DNA from: an uncultured Corynebacterium sp.
GTDB taxonomy: Bacteria; Actinomycetota; Actinomycetes; Mycobacteriales; Mycobacteriaceae
Length of the DNA: 64,000 bases
Assembly: GCF_902489365.1 (NCBI RefSeq)
Contig: NZ_CABTZR010000002.1
Coordinates: forward strand, 13,607-77,606
Direction of reading: 5' to 3'
Part shown: one piece after another, positions 41,329-49,819 of the stretch
Numbering within the stretch: position 1 is the first letter of the stretch
Layout of the letters: every line of letters begins with the position of its first letter
The notes under the pieces: model-generated
The model's input: the letters and a program-made list of their open reading frames with translations, nothing else
Told to the model about the DNA's origin: nothing
The model's database searches: none
Position numbers and translations under genes: made by a program

Positions 41329-42095
41329 AGTACCTCTACTATCTGCTGACCCTCGGCGCGCTGGCCATGTCCGCCTTCCACTACGCGGGCGAGCCCTTCC
41401 TTTCCGCCAGCTCGCTGACTGCTGTGGTCTTCGCCGCCGTCGTTGTCTGCCTCACGCTGTTCTTCCTGCGCCGCTGCCCAGGAATTGCGCACGGCGTGGT
41501 GTGGGGCTTCGCGGTCTCCGGGCTCGCCGTGGAACTCAACACGAACATGACCCATCTCCTTGCCCGCGCGGGCCTGGACTGGCTGGGCGCTGCCGGGTAC
41601 GCGCCGCTCACCGAAGAAGTGCTGAAATTCCTCGGCGTGATTCTCATTTGCACCTGCGTCATCCGGCCCCGTAGCTGGCTCGACTATGTCTTCGTGGGCG
41701 TGGCCGTGGGCCTCGGTTTCACTGCGGGTGAGGACGCAACCGCCTTCGCGCGCATGACGGTGGATAACCTCGATTCGGATACCGCCGGCGCGCTCTCAGC
41801 GGTGGTCATCCGATTGGTATCCAACCCGCTCTCCCACTCGCTGTTCACCGGGCTTAGCGCCTATGGCCTGTCCCGAAAGCAGCCGGTGCGCTGGCTCATT
41901 ATCGCCATCGCGGTGCACGTGACGAACAACCTCTTCCCGTCGCTAAGCACCGCGTTCGACGACGCCATCTGGCCCGTCCTCGCCGGCATGGTCGTCGTGC
42001 TAGCCGTGTGGATAGCCACCATCTGGGGCGTTATTGCGCTGCGGAAGAAGGCGGCTGCGCATCCAGCCCTGTCCCCTGCACCGGTGCGCGCATAG
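41325..42095 (+). CDS. PrsW-like putative intramembrane protease 2
   Basis: This 256-residue protein is a clear paralogue of the protein at 40121. Long stretches are nearly the same: PGIAHGVVWG, PLTEEVLKFLGVILIC, DYVFVGVAVGLGF, AYGLSRKQPVRW. The presumed catalytic residues are retained: Glu97-Glu98, Glu136, His171 and His198. It is translated with the upstream secreted protein. Its 3' end overlaps the convergent amidohydrolase by about 65 bases. Confidence 0.85.
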   Translation: MKYLYYLLTLGALAMSAFHYAGEPFLSASSLTAVVFAAVVVCLTLFFLRRCPGIAHGVVWGFAVSGLAVELNTNMTHLLARAGLDWLGAAGYAPLTEEVLKFLGVILICTCVIRPRSWLDYVFVGVAVGLGFTAGEDATAFARMTVDNLDSDTAGALSAVVIRLVSNPLSHSLFTGLSAYGLSRKQPVRWLIIAIAVHVTNNLFPSLSTAFDDAIWPVLAGMVVVLAVWIATIWGVIALRKKAAAHPALSPAPVRA

Positions 42096-43398
42096 CCTTC
42101 GTCGCCGGGGAGGGATGGGCGTCCTCGGCGGCGAGGCGCTCAAAGGCCACCGCTGCCAGGGCCGCGGCTTGATCCCCCAGAACGGAATCATCGAAGCGCA
42201 CCAGCGGCGAGTGATTCCACTCGCGCATGTGCTCCGGGGTGTGCGGATCCCCGGTGCCAAACCACATGAACGTGCCCGGCACCTGGGCGAGCACCGCGCC
42301 GAAATCTTCCGAAGCCATCATCGGTGTGTCCAAGGTCAGCACGTTTTCCGCCCCGAACATCCCGGCCCACAACGACGCCGCGAACTGATCCTCGCGCGGT
42401 GAGGTCTTCGTGGCCGAATACAAAACCTCAAAGTCCACCTTCGCGGTACAACGGTGCGAGGCCGCCACGGAGCTTGAGACCTCGATGATCATCTGGCGGA
42501 CGGCGTCGATGTGTTCGTCGCGAAGCACGCGCACCGTCGCGCCCAGCTCCGCCTTGTCCGGGATGACGTTGACCGCCCCGTCGCCCGCGCGCAGGTTGGT
42601 CACCGTGATGACAATCGGCGAGTTCGCGTCGAAGCGCCGGGTCAGCGCCACCTGCAGCGCCACCTGGATCTCCGCCAAGGCGGCAACCGGATCAATCGCA
42701 TCATGCGGGCGCGAGCCATGTCCGCCCTTGCCGTAGACGGTGATACCCAGGTTCGAAGAAGAAGCCATCATCGGCCCGGCGATGTGATGGAAGGTGCCCC
42801 GATCCTGCGGGCCAACGTGCAGGCCATAGGCGGCGATGGGACGGCGGCCAGCAGCGTCGAGCACGCCCTCATCAATCATCGGCTGCGCACCACCCGGGCC
42901 CTCCTCGCCGGGCTGGAACATGAAGATGACATCGCCCAAAAGCTCCTCGCGGTGGCGGCACAGCATCTTGACCGCGCCGATCAGCCCCGCCGTGTGCAGG
43001 TCATGGCCACACGCATGCATGTTGTTATTCGTCGAAGCGAAAGGGCTGCCGGTCTGCTCGCGCACCGGAAGACCATCCATGTCCGCGCGCAGCAGCACCG
43101 AGACGGGACGCTCGCCGCGCTTCCCCCCGCGCAGCACCGCCGCAACGGAGCTCAAGTCGCGCCCGAGCTGAATCTCCAACGGTAGCCCTTTAAGAGCTTC
43201 GAGCACCTTCTCCTGCGTGCGCGGCAGATGCAGCCCCACCTCCGGGTTCTGGTGCATATCGCGGCGGAACTCCTGCAACTCCGGAAGCAGCTCCCGGCCT
43301 TCCTCCACGAACACCTGGCTGGCCAACCGCTCCCCCAGCTTGGCCGAAACCATCGGAAGCGGTGGCAATTGCTGACGGTGGCGCGGGGCCATCTTCAT
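42031..43398 (-). CDS. M20-family amidohydrolase
   Basis: This 455-residue metal-dependent hydrolase is of the peptidase M20D type (IAA-amino acid/hippurate/N-acyl-amino acid hydrolase). The metal-binding residues are visible in LLRADMDGLPVREQTG, HACGHDLHTAGLIGA, MFQPGEEGPGGAQPM and TPMMASEDFGAVL. AAAGGATGACACC precedes the ATG at 43398 at good spacing; an ATG at 43419 would add seven residues. Similar enzymes of axillary corynebacteria release odorants from Gln conjugates. That function is possible, not shown. It has no signal peptide. Confidence 0.9.
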   Translation of the reverse strand: MKMAPRHRQQLPPLPMVSAKLGERLASQVFVEEGRELLPELQEFRRDMHQNPEVGLHLPRTQEKVLEALKGLPLEIQLGRDLSSVAAVLRGGKRGERPVSVLLRADMDGLPVREQTGSPFASTNNNMHACGHDLHTAGLIGAVKMLCRHREELLGDVIFMFQPGEEGPGGAQPMIDEGVLDAAGRRPIAAYGLHVGPQDRGTFHHIAGPMMASSSNLGITVYGKGGHGSRPHDAIDPVAALAEIQVALQVALTRRFDANSPIVITVTNLRAGDGAVNVIPDKAELGATVRVLRDEHIDAVRQMIIEVSSSVAASHRCTAKVDFEVLYSATKTSPREDQFAASLWAGMFGAENVLTLDTPMMASEDFGAVLAQVPGTFMWFGTGDPHTPEHMREWNHSPLVRFDDSVLGDQAAALAAVAFERLAAEDAHPSPATKAMRAPVQGTGLDAQPPSSAAQ

Positions 43399-43460
43399 GG
43401 TGTCATCCTTTCCGAGCATGTGCGCCGAGCATACCGGAATCTGTATTAAGGTAGCCGTTT

Positions 43461-44540
43461 ATGAAGCTCTTCTCCGCGCTGGTGGCCAGCTCCCTGATGT
43501 TCACGCCCGGCTCCTCCTACCAATTGTCGAGCCGCGACGAGGCCTCATCGCAGTGGGCCGTCGACACCATGTTCAACGTTATCGACGGTTTGGGCACCTC
43601 CTCCCATCTGCTTACCGACGCGTGGTCCACGGTGCAGGAAGAATACCCGTACCCGATTAAAGAAATCGACGAGGTCTCCCTCGTTGAGCGGCGTGCCACC
43701 GACGAACCTGGCCGTGAGAAGTGGATCATCTCCTCGCCGTCGATGGGGCGCGACATTCCTGTCGACGTCGTCGTGGGCAACGGCGGGCCCGTTGTGTACT
43801 TTCTCGAGGGCGTAGACTCCCCGGAGACCTCGAACTGGATCACCAAGGGGCATGTGAAGCGCGTCTTCGGCGAATCCGACGCCAGCATCGTCATCCCCTC
43901 GCAGGGAGCCGGATCCATGTGGACCGATTGGAGAGAGGATGACCCGAAGTTGGGCCGCCACAAGTGGGAAACGTTCCTCATCACAGAACTGGCTCCGCTA
44001 GTGGAGTCGGAGCTGAACCACAACGGCAAGCGCGGGCTCATTGGGTTGTCCATGGGCGCGTCGGGCGCGGTGATGATGGCGAACAACAACCCGGGTTTCT
44101 TCAATGGCGTGGCGGGCATTTCCGGCTGCTATTCCACCACCAGCCAGGTGGGCCAGGGCACGGTGGACTTGACGGTGCGTACTAAAGGCGGTGACCCGAA
44201 GAACATGTGGGGGCCGCGCGGTTCGGAGGATTGGCTGCGCAATGACGTCATGTCCCACCCGGAGGGGCTGCGCGGCACGGCGCTCTATCTCGCCGCTGCC
44301 TCGGGCGCGTGGACGGACGAGGAACTGGCGGCCTACCCCGGGAAAACCGTCAATGATCGCATCGGGGGCACCCTTTTGGAGGCTGGCTCGCGTCGCTGTA
44401 CGGAGGAGTTTTCCGCCGCGCTTGCCGACGCCTCAATCCCCCACACCACCGACTACCTCACCGACGGCACCCACGACTGGGTGATGTTTGGCAAGCAATT
44501 GCAGCCGGCGTGGGATGCGATTAAACCGGCTCTCTACTAA
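43461..44540 (+). CDS. Mycolyltransferase / antigen 85-like esterase
   Basis: This 359-residue exported alpha/beta hydrolase is of the antigen 85/corynomycolyltransferase family, which attaches mycolic acids to arabinogalactan and trehalose. A short signal sequence is at the N-terminus (MKLFSALVASSLMFTPGSS). PVVYFLEGVDSPETSNWIT, the nucleophile elbow GLSMGASGAVMMA and the late His in LTDGTHDWVMF are as expected. It lacks the C-terminal extension of the largest Cmt proteins. A small membrane-protein gene follows. Confidence 0.88.
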   Translation: MKLFSALVASSLMFTPGSSYQLSSRDEASSQWAVDTMFNVIDGLGTSSHLLTDAWSTVQEEYPYPIKEIDEVSLVERRATDEPGREKWIISSPSMGRDIPVDVVVGNGGPVVYFLEGVDSPETSNWITKGHVKRVFGESDASIVIPSQGAGSMWTDWREDDPKLGRHKWETFLITELAPLVESELNHNGKRGLIGLSMGASGAVMMANNNPGFFNGVAGISGCYSTTSQVGQGTVDLTVRTKGGDPKNMWGPRGSEDWLRNDVMSHPEGLRGTALYLAAASGAWTDEELAAYPGKTVNDRIGGTLLEAGSRRCTEEFSAALADASIPHTTDYLTDGTHDWVMFGKQLQPAWDAIKPALY

Positions 44541-44550
44541 CGTCGACGGC

Positions 44551-44757
44551 ATGTCCCGATTCCGCAGCATTTTCATCCCCGCCGCCATCCTCGTGGCAGG
44601 GCTCGTCATCCTTGCAGTGTTCTACGTCGGCTTAAGCCGTCATTACAACTCACAGGAGCTGCAGACGCTTATCGACGGCGCCAATGCCAACGGCCAGGAC
44701 TATACCGTCGTCATCCACAACGAGCTGACTGGGAGCTATTCCTTTAACGCCCAGTAA
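44551..44757 (+). CDS. Small anchored protein, possibly cut short by a stop
   Basis: This 68-residue frame has an N-terminal membrane anchor (FIPAAILVAGLVILAVFYVG) and a short outer part ending GSYSFNAQ at a TAA (44755-44757). The same frame continues after that TAA for 61 more codons with protein-like sequence to a second stop at 44941. The gene may thus be a truncated version of a 130-codon ancestor. It is located ten bases after the mycolyltransferase. Confidence 0.6.
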   Translation: MSRFRSIFIPAAILVAGLVILAVFYVGLSRHYNSQELQTLIDGANANGQDYTVVIHNELTGSYSFNAQ

Positions 44758-44943
44758 TACAGCGTTCCGGTTACGGGGTCGAGGCACAACACTCAAATCT
44801 TCCTTGCCGAAAATGAATGCTGGAATCGACTTGATTTCCTCAGAGAGCAACAAAATACTGGATACTGGGCTAGATCTGCAACCTGCTTTTTCGACAGGAC
44901 TTTAAATAACGGTTCAGGAGCCTGGATCATCCGCCCTATATAA
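44758..44943 (+). pseudogene. In-frame continuation after a premature stop
   Basis: Reading on from TAA in the same frame gives a 61-codon open segment: YSVPVTGSRHNTQIFLAE, then NECWNRLDFLREQQNTGYWA and finally RTLNNGSGAWIIRPI before TAA at 44941. It has balanced amino acid composition and no start codon of its own. A nonsense mutation in a longer gene is the simplest reading. A chance open frame is possible because it is short. Confidence 0.4.
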
Positions 44944-44956
44944 CCTAGGAGACCCC

Positions 44957-45421
44957 ATGTGGCTTGACGGATATCAACAGCAATTCGGAAACCGGCTAGA
45001 GGACTTCCTCACAGAAACAGTCCCCACAGTGCTCACAGAGCTGACATCTTCCCAGAAGAAGCAAGTTACCGATGGCGCACAAGAGTTTCCCGTCGAACCC
45101 CTTCTCGAAATCCTCAATTCTAAACACAGCTATGAAGACACAGTCTCCCGAATCATAGCCGTAACGGGGATATGGATGAATGCCGCATCAGGGAGCCAGT
45201 GGTGTGTTGGTCCTCTAAACAGCACAGATTACTCTGAAAGAGTAGGCATAGGAGTCAGATGGGGCGAGATCGCTTTTTCGCCGTTGTCGAACATGTCGGA
45301 GAATCTGGTAGATTCATTTCCCACTTGGCCGGGCGTACTCATGGAATTTTCTCGCATGCAAGAGGCGGATCGCGATTATTACAAACAGAGAATCCTGGAA
45401 ACTCGTCCAAAGCAAAAATGA
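44957..45421 (+). CDS. Hypothetical protein in AT-rich island
   Basis: This 154-residue soluble protein has no signal peptide, and AGGAG is correctly placed before the ATG. Codon use is visibly less GC-rich than in the neighbours. Trp and aromatic residues are frequent (GVRWGEIAFSPL). No family is recognised. It lies 245 bases upstream of the ABC exporter and may belong to the same acquired unit. Confidence 0.65.
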   Translation: MWLDGYQQQFGNRLEDFLTETVPTVLTELTSSQKKQVTDGAQEFPVEPLLEILNSKHSYEDTVSRIIAVTGIWMNAASGSQWCVGPLNSTDYSERVGIGVRWGEIAFSPLSNMSENLVDSFPTWPGVLMEFSRMQEADRDYYKQRILETRPKQK

Positions 45422-45666
45422 TGTCCAACCGCTGCGCCGGCTCACGCCATCCTCATCGCATCGGTAGACCTCGCTTGACGGTTCGCCGTGGTACATAGCC
45501 CGGCTTCTAAGCAACGACTGACCCTCGGGACTGCAGGACGATAGACCTGATGCATTAAAAACTCTAAGCACCTACCTCGGAAACGAATTCAGACCCGGGC
45601 CAGTCCCCTTCGGATAGACTCATCTGATATCACGATAATCACGAGTCATTTAAAAATGGATTCCGA
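45422..45666. other. Short non-coding gap before the AT-rich ABC exporter
   Basis: No supported gene is found. One plus-strand frame at about 45514-45620 reads a protein-like stretch ending in LGNEFRPGPVPFG, but it has no start codon; it may be a gene remnant. The segment presumably contains the promoter of the exporter. Confidence 0.4.
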
Positions 45667-47307
45667 ATGCAACTTATACGACAAGTCATTACACAATCTT
45701 GGAAACTATCGCCTTGGAACAACTTTTTAGTCCTCGTCTCCATTGTAATTTCGTCAATTTCTACAGTTATTGCCCCGTATGTTCTCGGAAGTGGAGTCAA
45801 CTCTCTCCTTAATAGTTCAAACAGAGAAGACTTCATTACAATTGGCCTAAAGCTTTCTATAACCTATTCTCTGATTTGGTTTTTAGGAGCATCCGCGAGA
45901 TACATATTACTTCCAACGTATGGAACGATTGAGCAAAAGCTGCAGTCAGAGCGAATGGCTAGGTCTCTCACCGATAGCATCGATGCCAGCCCTAGCGCAC
46001 GATCACATGCTGATAACGGAGAGATCTCATTTGCCATTGATAGCGAGGCTTCCGCTTATCGTGACACTTTATCCAGCATCTACCTGTCTATATTGCCGGC
46101 AACCATTTCTTTAGCCTCCGGCATTTTCCTAGTCGTTATTGCCAGCACTTGGTTAGAAGGAATAATCCTCACAGCAGCCATTGTGACCTATTGTGTGGTC
46201 AGCTATCGGCTAATCCAAAGCCACCAGAACGCCCAGACAAAGTTTTTCAAAGAGAGCATGCGCAGTTTCGGCGTCCTAGGGAATTCTTTGTCCCTCTGGA
46301 AAGAAGCGACAGTGTTTTCTACCCAAGCATTTTTGGAATCTCGCTATAGAAAAGATCGAAGCACAGTAGAACGCGCTGGAGTCTATTCCTATACCATGAC
46401 GCGGCGGCTGTATGTTGCCCAAGGAATCGTTTTAGCAATAACGATTTGCGTTCTCATTATAGCCATTATCCTTCGAACAAATAATGGAGATGCGCAGGCA
46501 ATCGGATCAATTATTTCGTCTACAGGAATCGCCATTGCAGCCATTACGCCTCTTCAATCCGTCGGATTTGGAGTGTCCACACTCGCTGTTTCAGTTTCCC
46601 ATGCGAGTGAAGCAAGCGAAAAGATTCGCCCAACGGGGTTCATCGCCGCAACAAGCCAAAACGTGGATTTGTGGAATGAGCAAATACTGCGTTTGTCTGA
46701 CATGGCAGCTTCGGCACACCAGCGACATGAACAAAGACCAATCTGGGTTCTTGGTCCAAGCGGCTCAGGGAAAACGACGGTTTTGGAAGGGTTCCTAAAT
46801 CTAAATGAGTATTCGTTACCCTTGCAACAAGAATCTTGTGAGATAAGGGAAAATTCAACGTATGCGCCTCAAAGCGCAAGCCTGTTAAACGCCAACGCCA
46901 TAGACAACGTTGTTTTTGGCAGATCAATAGCCGTGTGCAAAGCTGACGAGTTACTCACAGCAGTAGGACTACACGAGTTTTCTTCAACGGGCTGCAAGAA
47001 GAACTCCGATGTAGCGGGTGAAGACGGTGGGGCATCCGGTGGGGAAAAACAAAGAATCGCCTTGGCACGAGCATTGATCGCTAAGCCTGGGTCAATTGTG
47101 GTCCTCGATGAGCCAACCAGTAGCTTAGACAAGAATTCACGGGCATTGGTGTGGGGAATTATTGAAGATCTTGCACGCGAAAAAACGGTCATTGTTTCAA
47201 CGCACGATGCCTCAGCACCTATTCGTCACGACGATACGGTGCTTCAATTAACCAATGCCAATGAAGCACCTTCATCAAAGCGAAAAGAGCCTCCCAGTGA
47301 AGCTTAG
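45667..47307 (+). CDS. Orphan ABC exporter in AT-rich island
   Basis: This 546-residue half-transporter has six membrane helices (about 15-300) and an ABC domain with Walker A GPSGSGKTT, a degenerate Q-loop YAPQSASL, signature GASGGEKQRIALARAL and Walker B SIVVLDEPTSSLD, then STHDASAPI. The arrangement resembles CydC-like or peptide exporters. Base composition is clearly AT-richer than the flanks, which suggests horizontal transfer. It has no partner half-transporter, so it would act as a homodimer. The substrate is unknown. It converges with lepA, 6 bases apart. Confidence 0.85.
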   Translation: MQLIRQVITQSWKLSPWNNFLVLVSIVISSISTVIAPYVLGSGVNSLLNSSNREDFITIGLKLSITYSLIWFLGASARYILLPTYGTIEQKLQSERMARSLTDSIDASPSARSHADNGEISFAIDSEASAYRDTLSSIYLSILPATISLASGIFLVVIASTWLEGIILTAAIVTYCVVSYRLIQSHQNAQTKFFKESMRSFGVLGNSLSLWKEATVFSTQAFLESRYRKDRSTVERAGVYSYTMTRRLYVAQGIVLAITICVLIIAIILRTNNGDAQAIGSIISSTGIAIAAITPLQSVGFGVSTLAVSVSHASEASEKIRPTGFIAATSQNVDLWNEQILRLSDMAASAHQRHEQRPIWVLGPSGSGKTTVLEGFLNLNEYSLPLQQESCEIRENSTYAPQSASLLNANAIDNVVFGRSIAVCKADELLTAVGLHEFSSTGCKKNSDVAGEDGGASGGEKQRIALARALIAKPGSIVVLDEPTSSLDKNSRALVWGIIEDLAREKTVIVSTHDASAPIRHDDTVLQLTNANEAPSSKRKEPPSEA

Positions 47308-47313
47308 TTTCTC

Positions 47314-49161
47314 TTAATCGCTATCCGTGGACAGCGCCGCCACGAAAGCCTCCTGCGGCACCGACACGGAGCCGATGGACTTCATACGCTTCTTACCCGC
47401 CTTCTGCTTCTCCAGCAGCTTGCGCTTACGGGAGATATCGCCGCCGTAGCACTTGGCCAACACGTCCTTGCGCATTGCGCGGATGTTTTCACGCGCGATG
47501 ATCTTCGAGCCGATGGCCGCCTGGACAGGCACCTCGAACTGCTGGCGTGGGATCAGCTCCTTGAGTTTCTTCGTCATCTTGTTGCCGTACCACTGTGCGG
47601 ATTCGCGGTGCACGATGGCAGAGAAGGCATCCACCGGATCACCGTTAAGCAGAATATCGACCTTCACCAAGTCCGCCAGCTGCTCGCCGGCCTCCTCATA
47701 GTTGAGGGAAGCATAACCCTTGGTACGGGACTTCAACATGTCGAAGAAGTCGAAGATGATTTCGCCCAGCGGCATGGTGTAGCGCAGCTCCACGCGGTCC
47801 TCAGACAGGTAGTCCATGCCGCCCATCTGGCCACGCTTGGACTGGCACAGCTCCATCGTCGAGCCCACAAACTCCTCCGGCACGATGATGGTCATCTTCA
47901 CAATCGGCTCGTAGACCTCACGCAACTTGCCGCCGGGCCAGTCCGACGGATTGTGCACCATGGACTCCTCGCCATCCTCCGCCACCACGCGGTAGGTCAC
48001 CGAGGGAGCCGTGGAAATCAGATCTAAGCCAAACTCGCGCTCCAGACGGTCGCGCGTGATTTCCATGTGCAGCAGGCCCAAGAATCCACAGCGGAAGCCG
48101 AAGCCCAGGGCGACGGAGGTCTCGGGCTCGAAGGTGAGGGAGGCGTCGTTAAGCTGCAGCTTCTCCAGCGCGTCACGCAGGTCCGGGAAGTCCGCCTGGG
48201 AGATGGGGAACAGGCCGGAGTAGACCATGGGGTTCGGGTCGGCGTAGCCCTTGAGCGGCTCGCTCGCGCCATTCGACGCCCACGTAATCGTGTCACCCAC
48301 CTTGGTCTCACGCACGTTCTTCACGCCGGTGATGAGGTAGCCCACCTCGCCCGGGCCCAAGCCCTTACACTTCTGCATGGTGGGGCTGACGATGCCCACC
48401 TCCAGCAGCTCGTGGTTGGCACCCGTAGACATCATGGTGACCTTCTGGCGCGGGGTGAGCTTGCCGTCCATCATACGGATGTAGGTCACCACGCCGCGGT
48501 AGGTGTCATAAACGGAGTCGAAGACCATAGCGCGGGCCGGGGCATCGGGACCGAACTCGGAGGTGGGCGCCGGGACAAGCTCCGCAACCTTATCCAGCAG
48601 CTCCGGCACGCCCTCGCCGGTCTTGCCGGAGACGCGCAGCACCTCTTCCGGCTCGCAGCCGATGATGTGGGCGATCTCCAGGGCGTACTTCTCCGGGTCG
48701 GCCGCGGGCAGGTCGATCTTGTTGAGGACCGGGATGATCTCCAGGTCATTCTCCATGGCCAGGTAAAGGTTGGCCAGGGTCTGGGCTTCGATGCCCTGGG
48801 CGGCGTCGACAAGCAGGATGGCTCCCTCACACGCCTCCAGTGCACGCGAAACCTCGTAGGTGAAGTCCACGTGGCCGGGGGTATCGATCATCTGCATGAC
48901 GATCTCCTCCCCCTTGCACGCGCCGGATTGAGGAATCCAGGGCAGGCGCACGTTCTGCGCCTTAATGGTAATGCCGCGCTCGCGCTCGATATCCATGTTG
49001 TCAAGGTATTGGTCGCGCATGTCGCGCTCCTCCACCACCTGCGACAACTGCAGGATGCGATCAGCCAGCGTCGACTTGCCGTGGTCGATGTGGGCGATAA
49101 TGCAAAAGTTTCGGATCTTGGACGGATCCGTAAACGTAGTGGCCGCGAAGTTTGTAGACAT
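47314..49161 (-). CDS. lepA: Elongation factor 4 (LepA)
   Basis: LepA is a translational GTPase that back-translocates or rescues stalled ribosomes. The 615 residues show G1 AHIDHGKST, G2 ERERGITIKAQ, G3 DTPGHVDF and G4 NKIDLP. The C-terminal LepA-specific domain carries AKCYGGDISRKRKLLEKQKA, then GKKRMKSIGSV. The start codon lies 18 bases from the divergent gene at 49180, and the -10 elements of both overlap. Confidence 0.97.
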   Translation of the reverse strand: MSTNFAATTFTDPSKIRNFCIIAHIDHGKSTLADRILQLSQVVEERDMRDQYLDNMDIERERGITIKAQNVRLPWIPQSGACKGEEIVMQMIDTPGHVDFTYEVSRALEACEGAILLVDAAQGIEAQTLANLYLAMENDLEIIPVLNKIDLPAADPEKYALEIAHIIGCEPEEVLRVSGKTGEGVPELLDKVAELVPAPTSEFGPDAPARAMVFDSVYDTYRGVVTYIRMMDGKLTPRQKVTMMSTGANHELLEVGIVSPTMQKCKGLGPGEVGYLITGVKNVRETKVGDTITWASNGASEPLKGYADPNPMVYSGLFPISQADFPDLRDALEKLQLNDASLTFEPETSVALGFGFRCGFLGLLHMEITRDRLEREFGLDLISTAPSVTYRVVAEDGEESMVHNPSDWPGGKLREVYEPIVKMTIIVPEEFVGSTMELCQSKRGQMGGMDYLSEDRVELRYTMPLGEIIFDFFDMLKSRTKGYASLNYEEAGEQLADLVKVDILLNGDPVDAFSAIVHRESAQWYGNKMTKKLKELIPRQQFEVPVQAAIGSKIIARENIRAMRKDVLAKCYGGDISRKRKLLEKQKAGKKRMKSIGSVSVPQEAFVAALSTDSD

Positions 49162-49166
49162 GTGTT

Positions 49167-49173
49167 TAGAATA
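49167..49173. promoter_or_regulatory. Overlapping divergent -10 elements, lepA and mazF-like
   Basis: TAGAAT on the plus strand (49167-49172) lies 7 bases before the ATG at 49180. On the minus strand TATTCT (49173-49168) lies 6 bases before the lepA ATG. Both fit TAnnnT. Two leaderless transcripts would thus start from one shared core, so only one RNA polymerase could occupy it at a time. The outer bases are symmetric (AGACATGT / ACATGTCT at 49156-49163 and 49178-49185). Confidence 0.6.
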
Positions 49174-49179
49174 GACGAC

Positions 49180-49701
49180 ATGTCTAGGTTGGCACGCATT
49201 CTCGGTATCGGAGGCCCTGAGCCTGTCGATGTCGGTCTCGAGCGCATCACCGAAGGCCTAGGACTAAACCAGAACGATTCCGTGACGGAACCCCGCAAGG
49301 CCGCCGACATTCGTGTCGAGTGTGCCGACGCCCACCCGCGCAGCGTCTTCTTCACCCCCGACATGGACGGGCAGGCAGACTCCGGGGAAGTCGTGTGGGT
49401 GTGGGCACCCTCGGATGGCAAGCAGTCCCCGCCGCGCGAGCGGGCCGTGCTCATTGTCTCGCGGACGCGCACCACCGTGCTGGGTCTGCTCATTTCCCCC
49501 AACCCGGGCCACGCAAACAAAGAGGAATGGCTCGATATCGGCACTGGTGAGTGGGATGAATCCGGCCGTCAGTGCTGGATTCGGATGGACCGCGTGCTGG
49601 AGATCTCCGAGGAACAATGCCGCCGACAAGGCACGCTCTTCCCGGAACGCCGCTTCGAACGCATTGCTAACCGGCTGCGCTCGCGTTATCACTGGGCCTG
49701 A
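49180..49701 (+). CDS. MazF/PemK-like family protein
   Basis: This 173-residue protein has a central stretch like the PemK/MazF beta-barrel (GEVVWVWAP, AVLIVSRTRTTVLGLLISPN, CWIRMDRVLEI). No antitoxin gene is adjacent, and actinobacteria commonly carry this gene beside lepA, so it may be a housekeeping member rather than a toxin. The start at 49180 follows from the leaderless promoter. Confidence 0.6.
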   Translation: MSRLARILGIGGPEPVDVGLERITEGLGLNQNDSVTEPRKAADIRVECADAHPRSVFFTPDMDGQADSGEVVWVWAPSDGKQSPPRERAVLIVSRTRTTVLGLLISPNPGHANKEEWLDIGTGEWDESGRQCWIRMDRVLEISEEQCRRQGTLFPERRFERIANRLRSRYHWA

Positions 49702-49762
49702 TTTGGGAATTCGGTCCGAGCCCTGCTAAATTTTTTGGGATGCCGGGGCACGCTGGCGGTCA

Positions 49763-49775
49763 GGACCTTGGGTCC
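49763..49775 (+). promoter_or_regulatory. Short hairpin in rpsT leader
   Basis: GGACC-TTG-GGTCC lies 45 bases before the S20 start codon. A TGCTAAATT extended -10-like sequence lies at about 49724-49732, so the hairpin falls in the leader. Feedback control of S20 is known in other bacteria; whether this hairpin takes part is unknown. Confidence 0.3.
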
Positions 49776-49819
49776 GCCTTCCTCGGTTACACATTCCTAC
49801 GACTCTAAGAGGTATAACG

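Noticed and set aside
48067..49179. A long plus-strand open frame antisense to lepA, in frame with the gene at 49180
   Set aside because: It mirrors the high-GC codon pattern of lepA and has no recognisable motif. The real gene starts at the ATG at 49180, just after a clear -10 element.
49180..49701. Complete toxin-antitoxin system beside lepA
   Set aside because: Only the MazF-like gene is visible; no antitoxin frame precedes it, and its 18-base upstream gap leaves no room for one.
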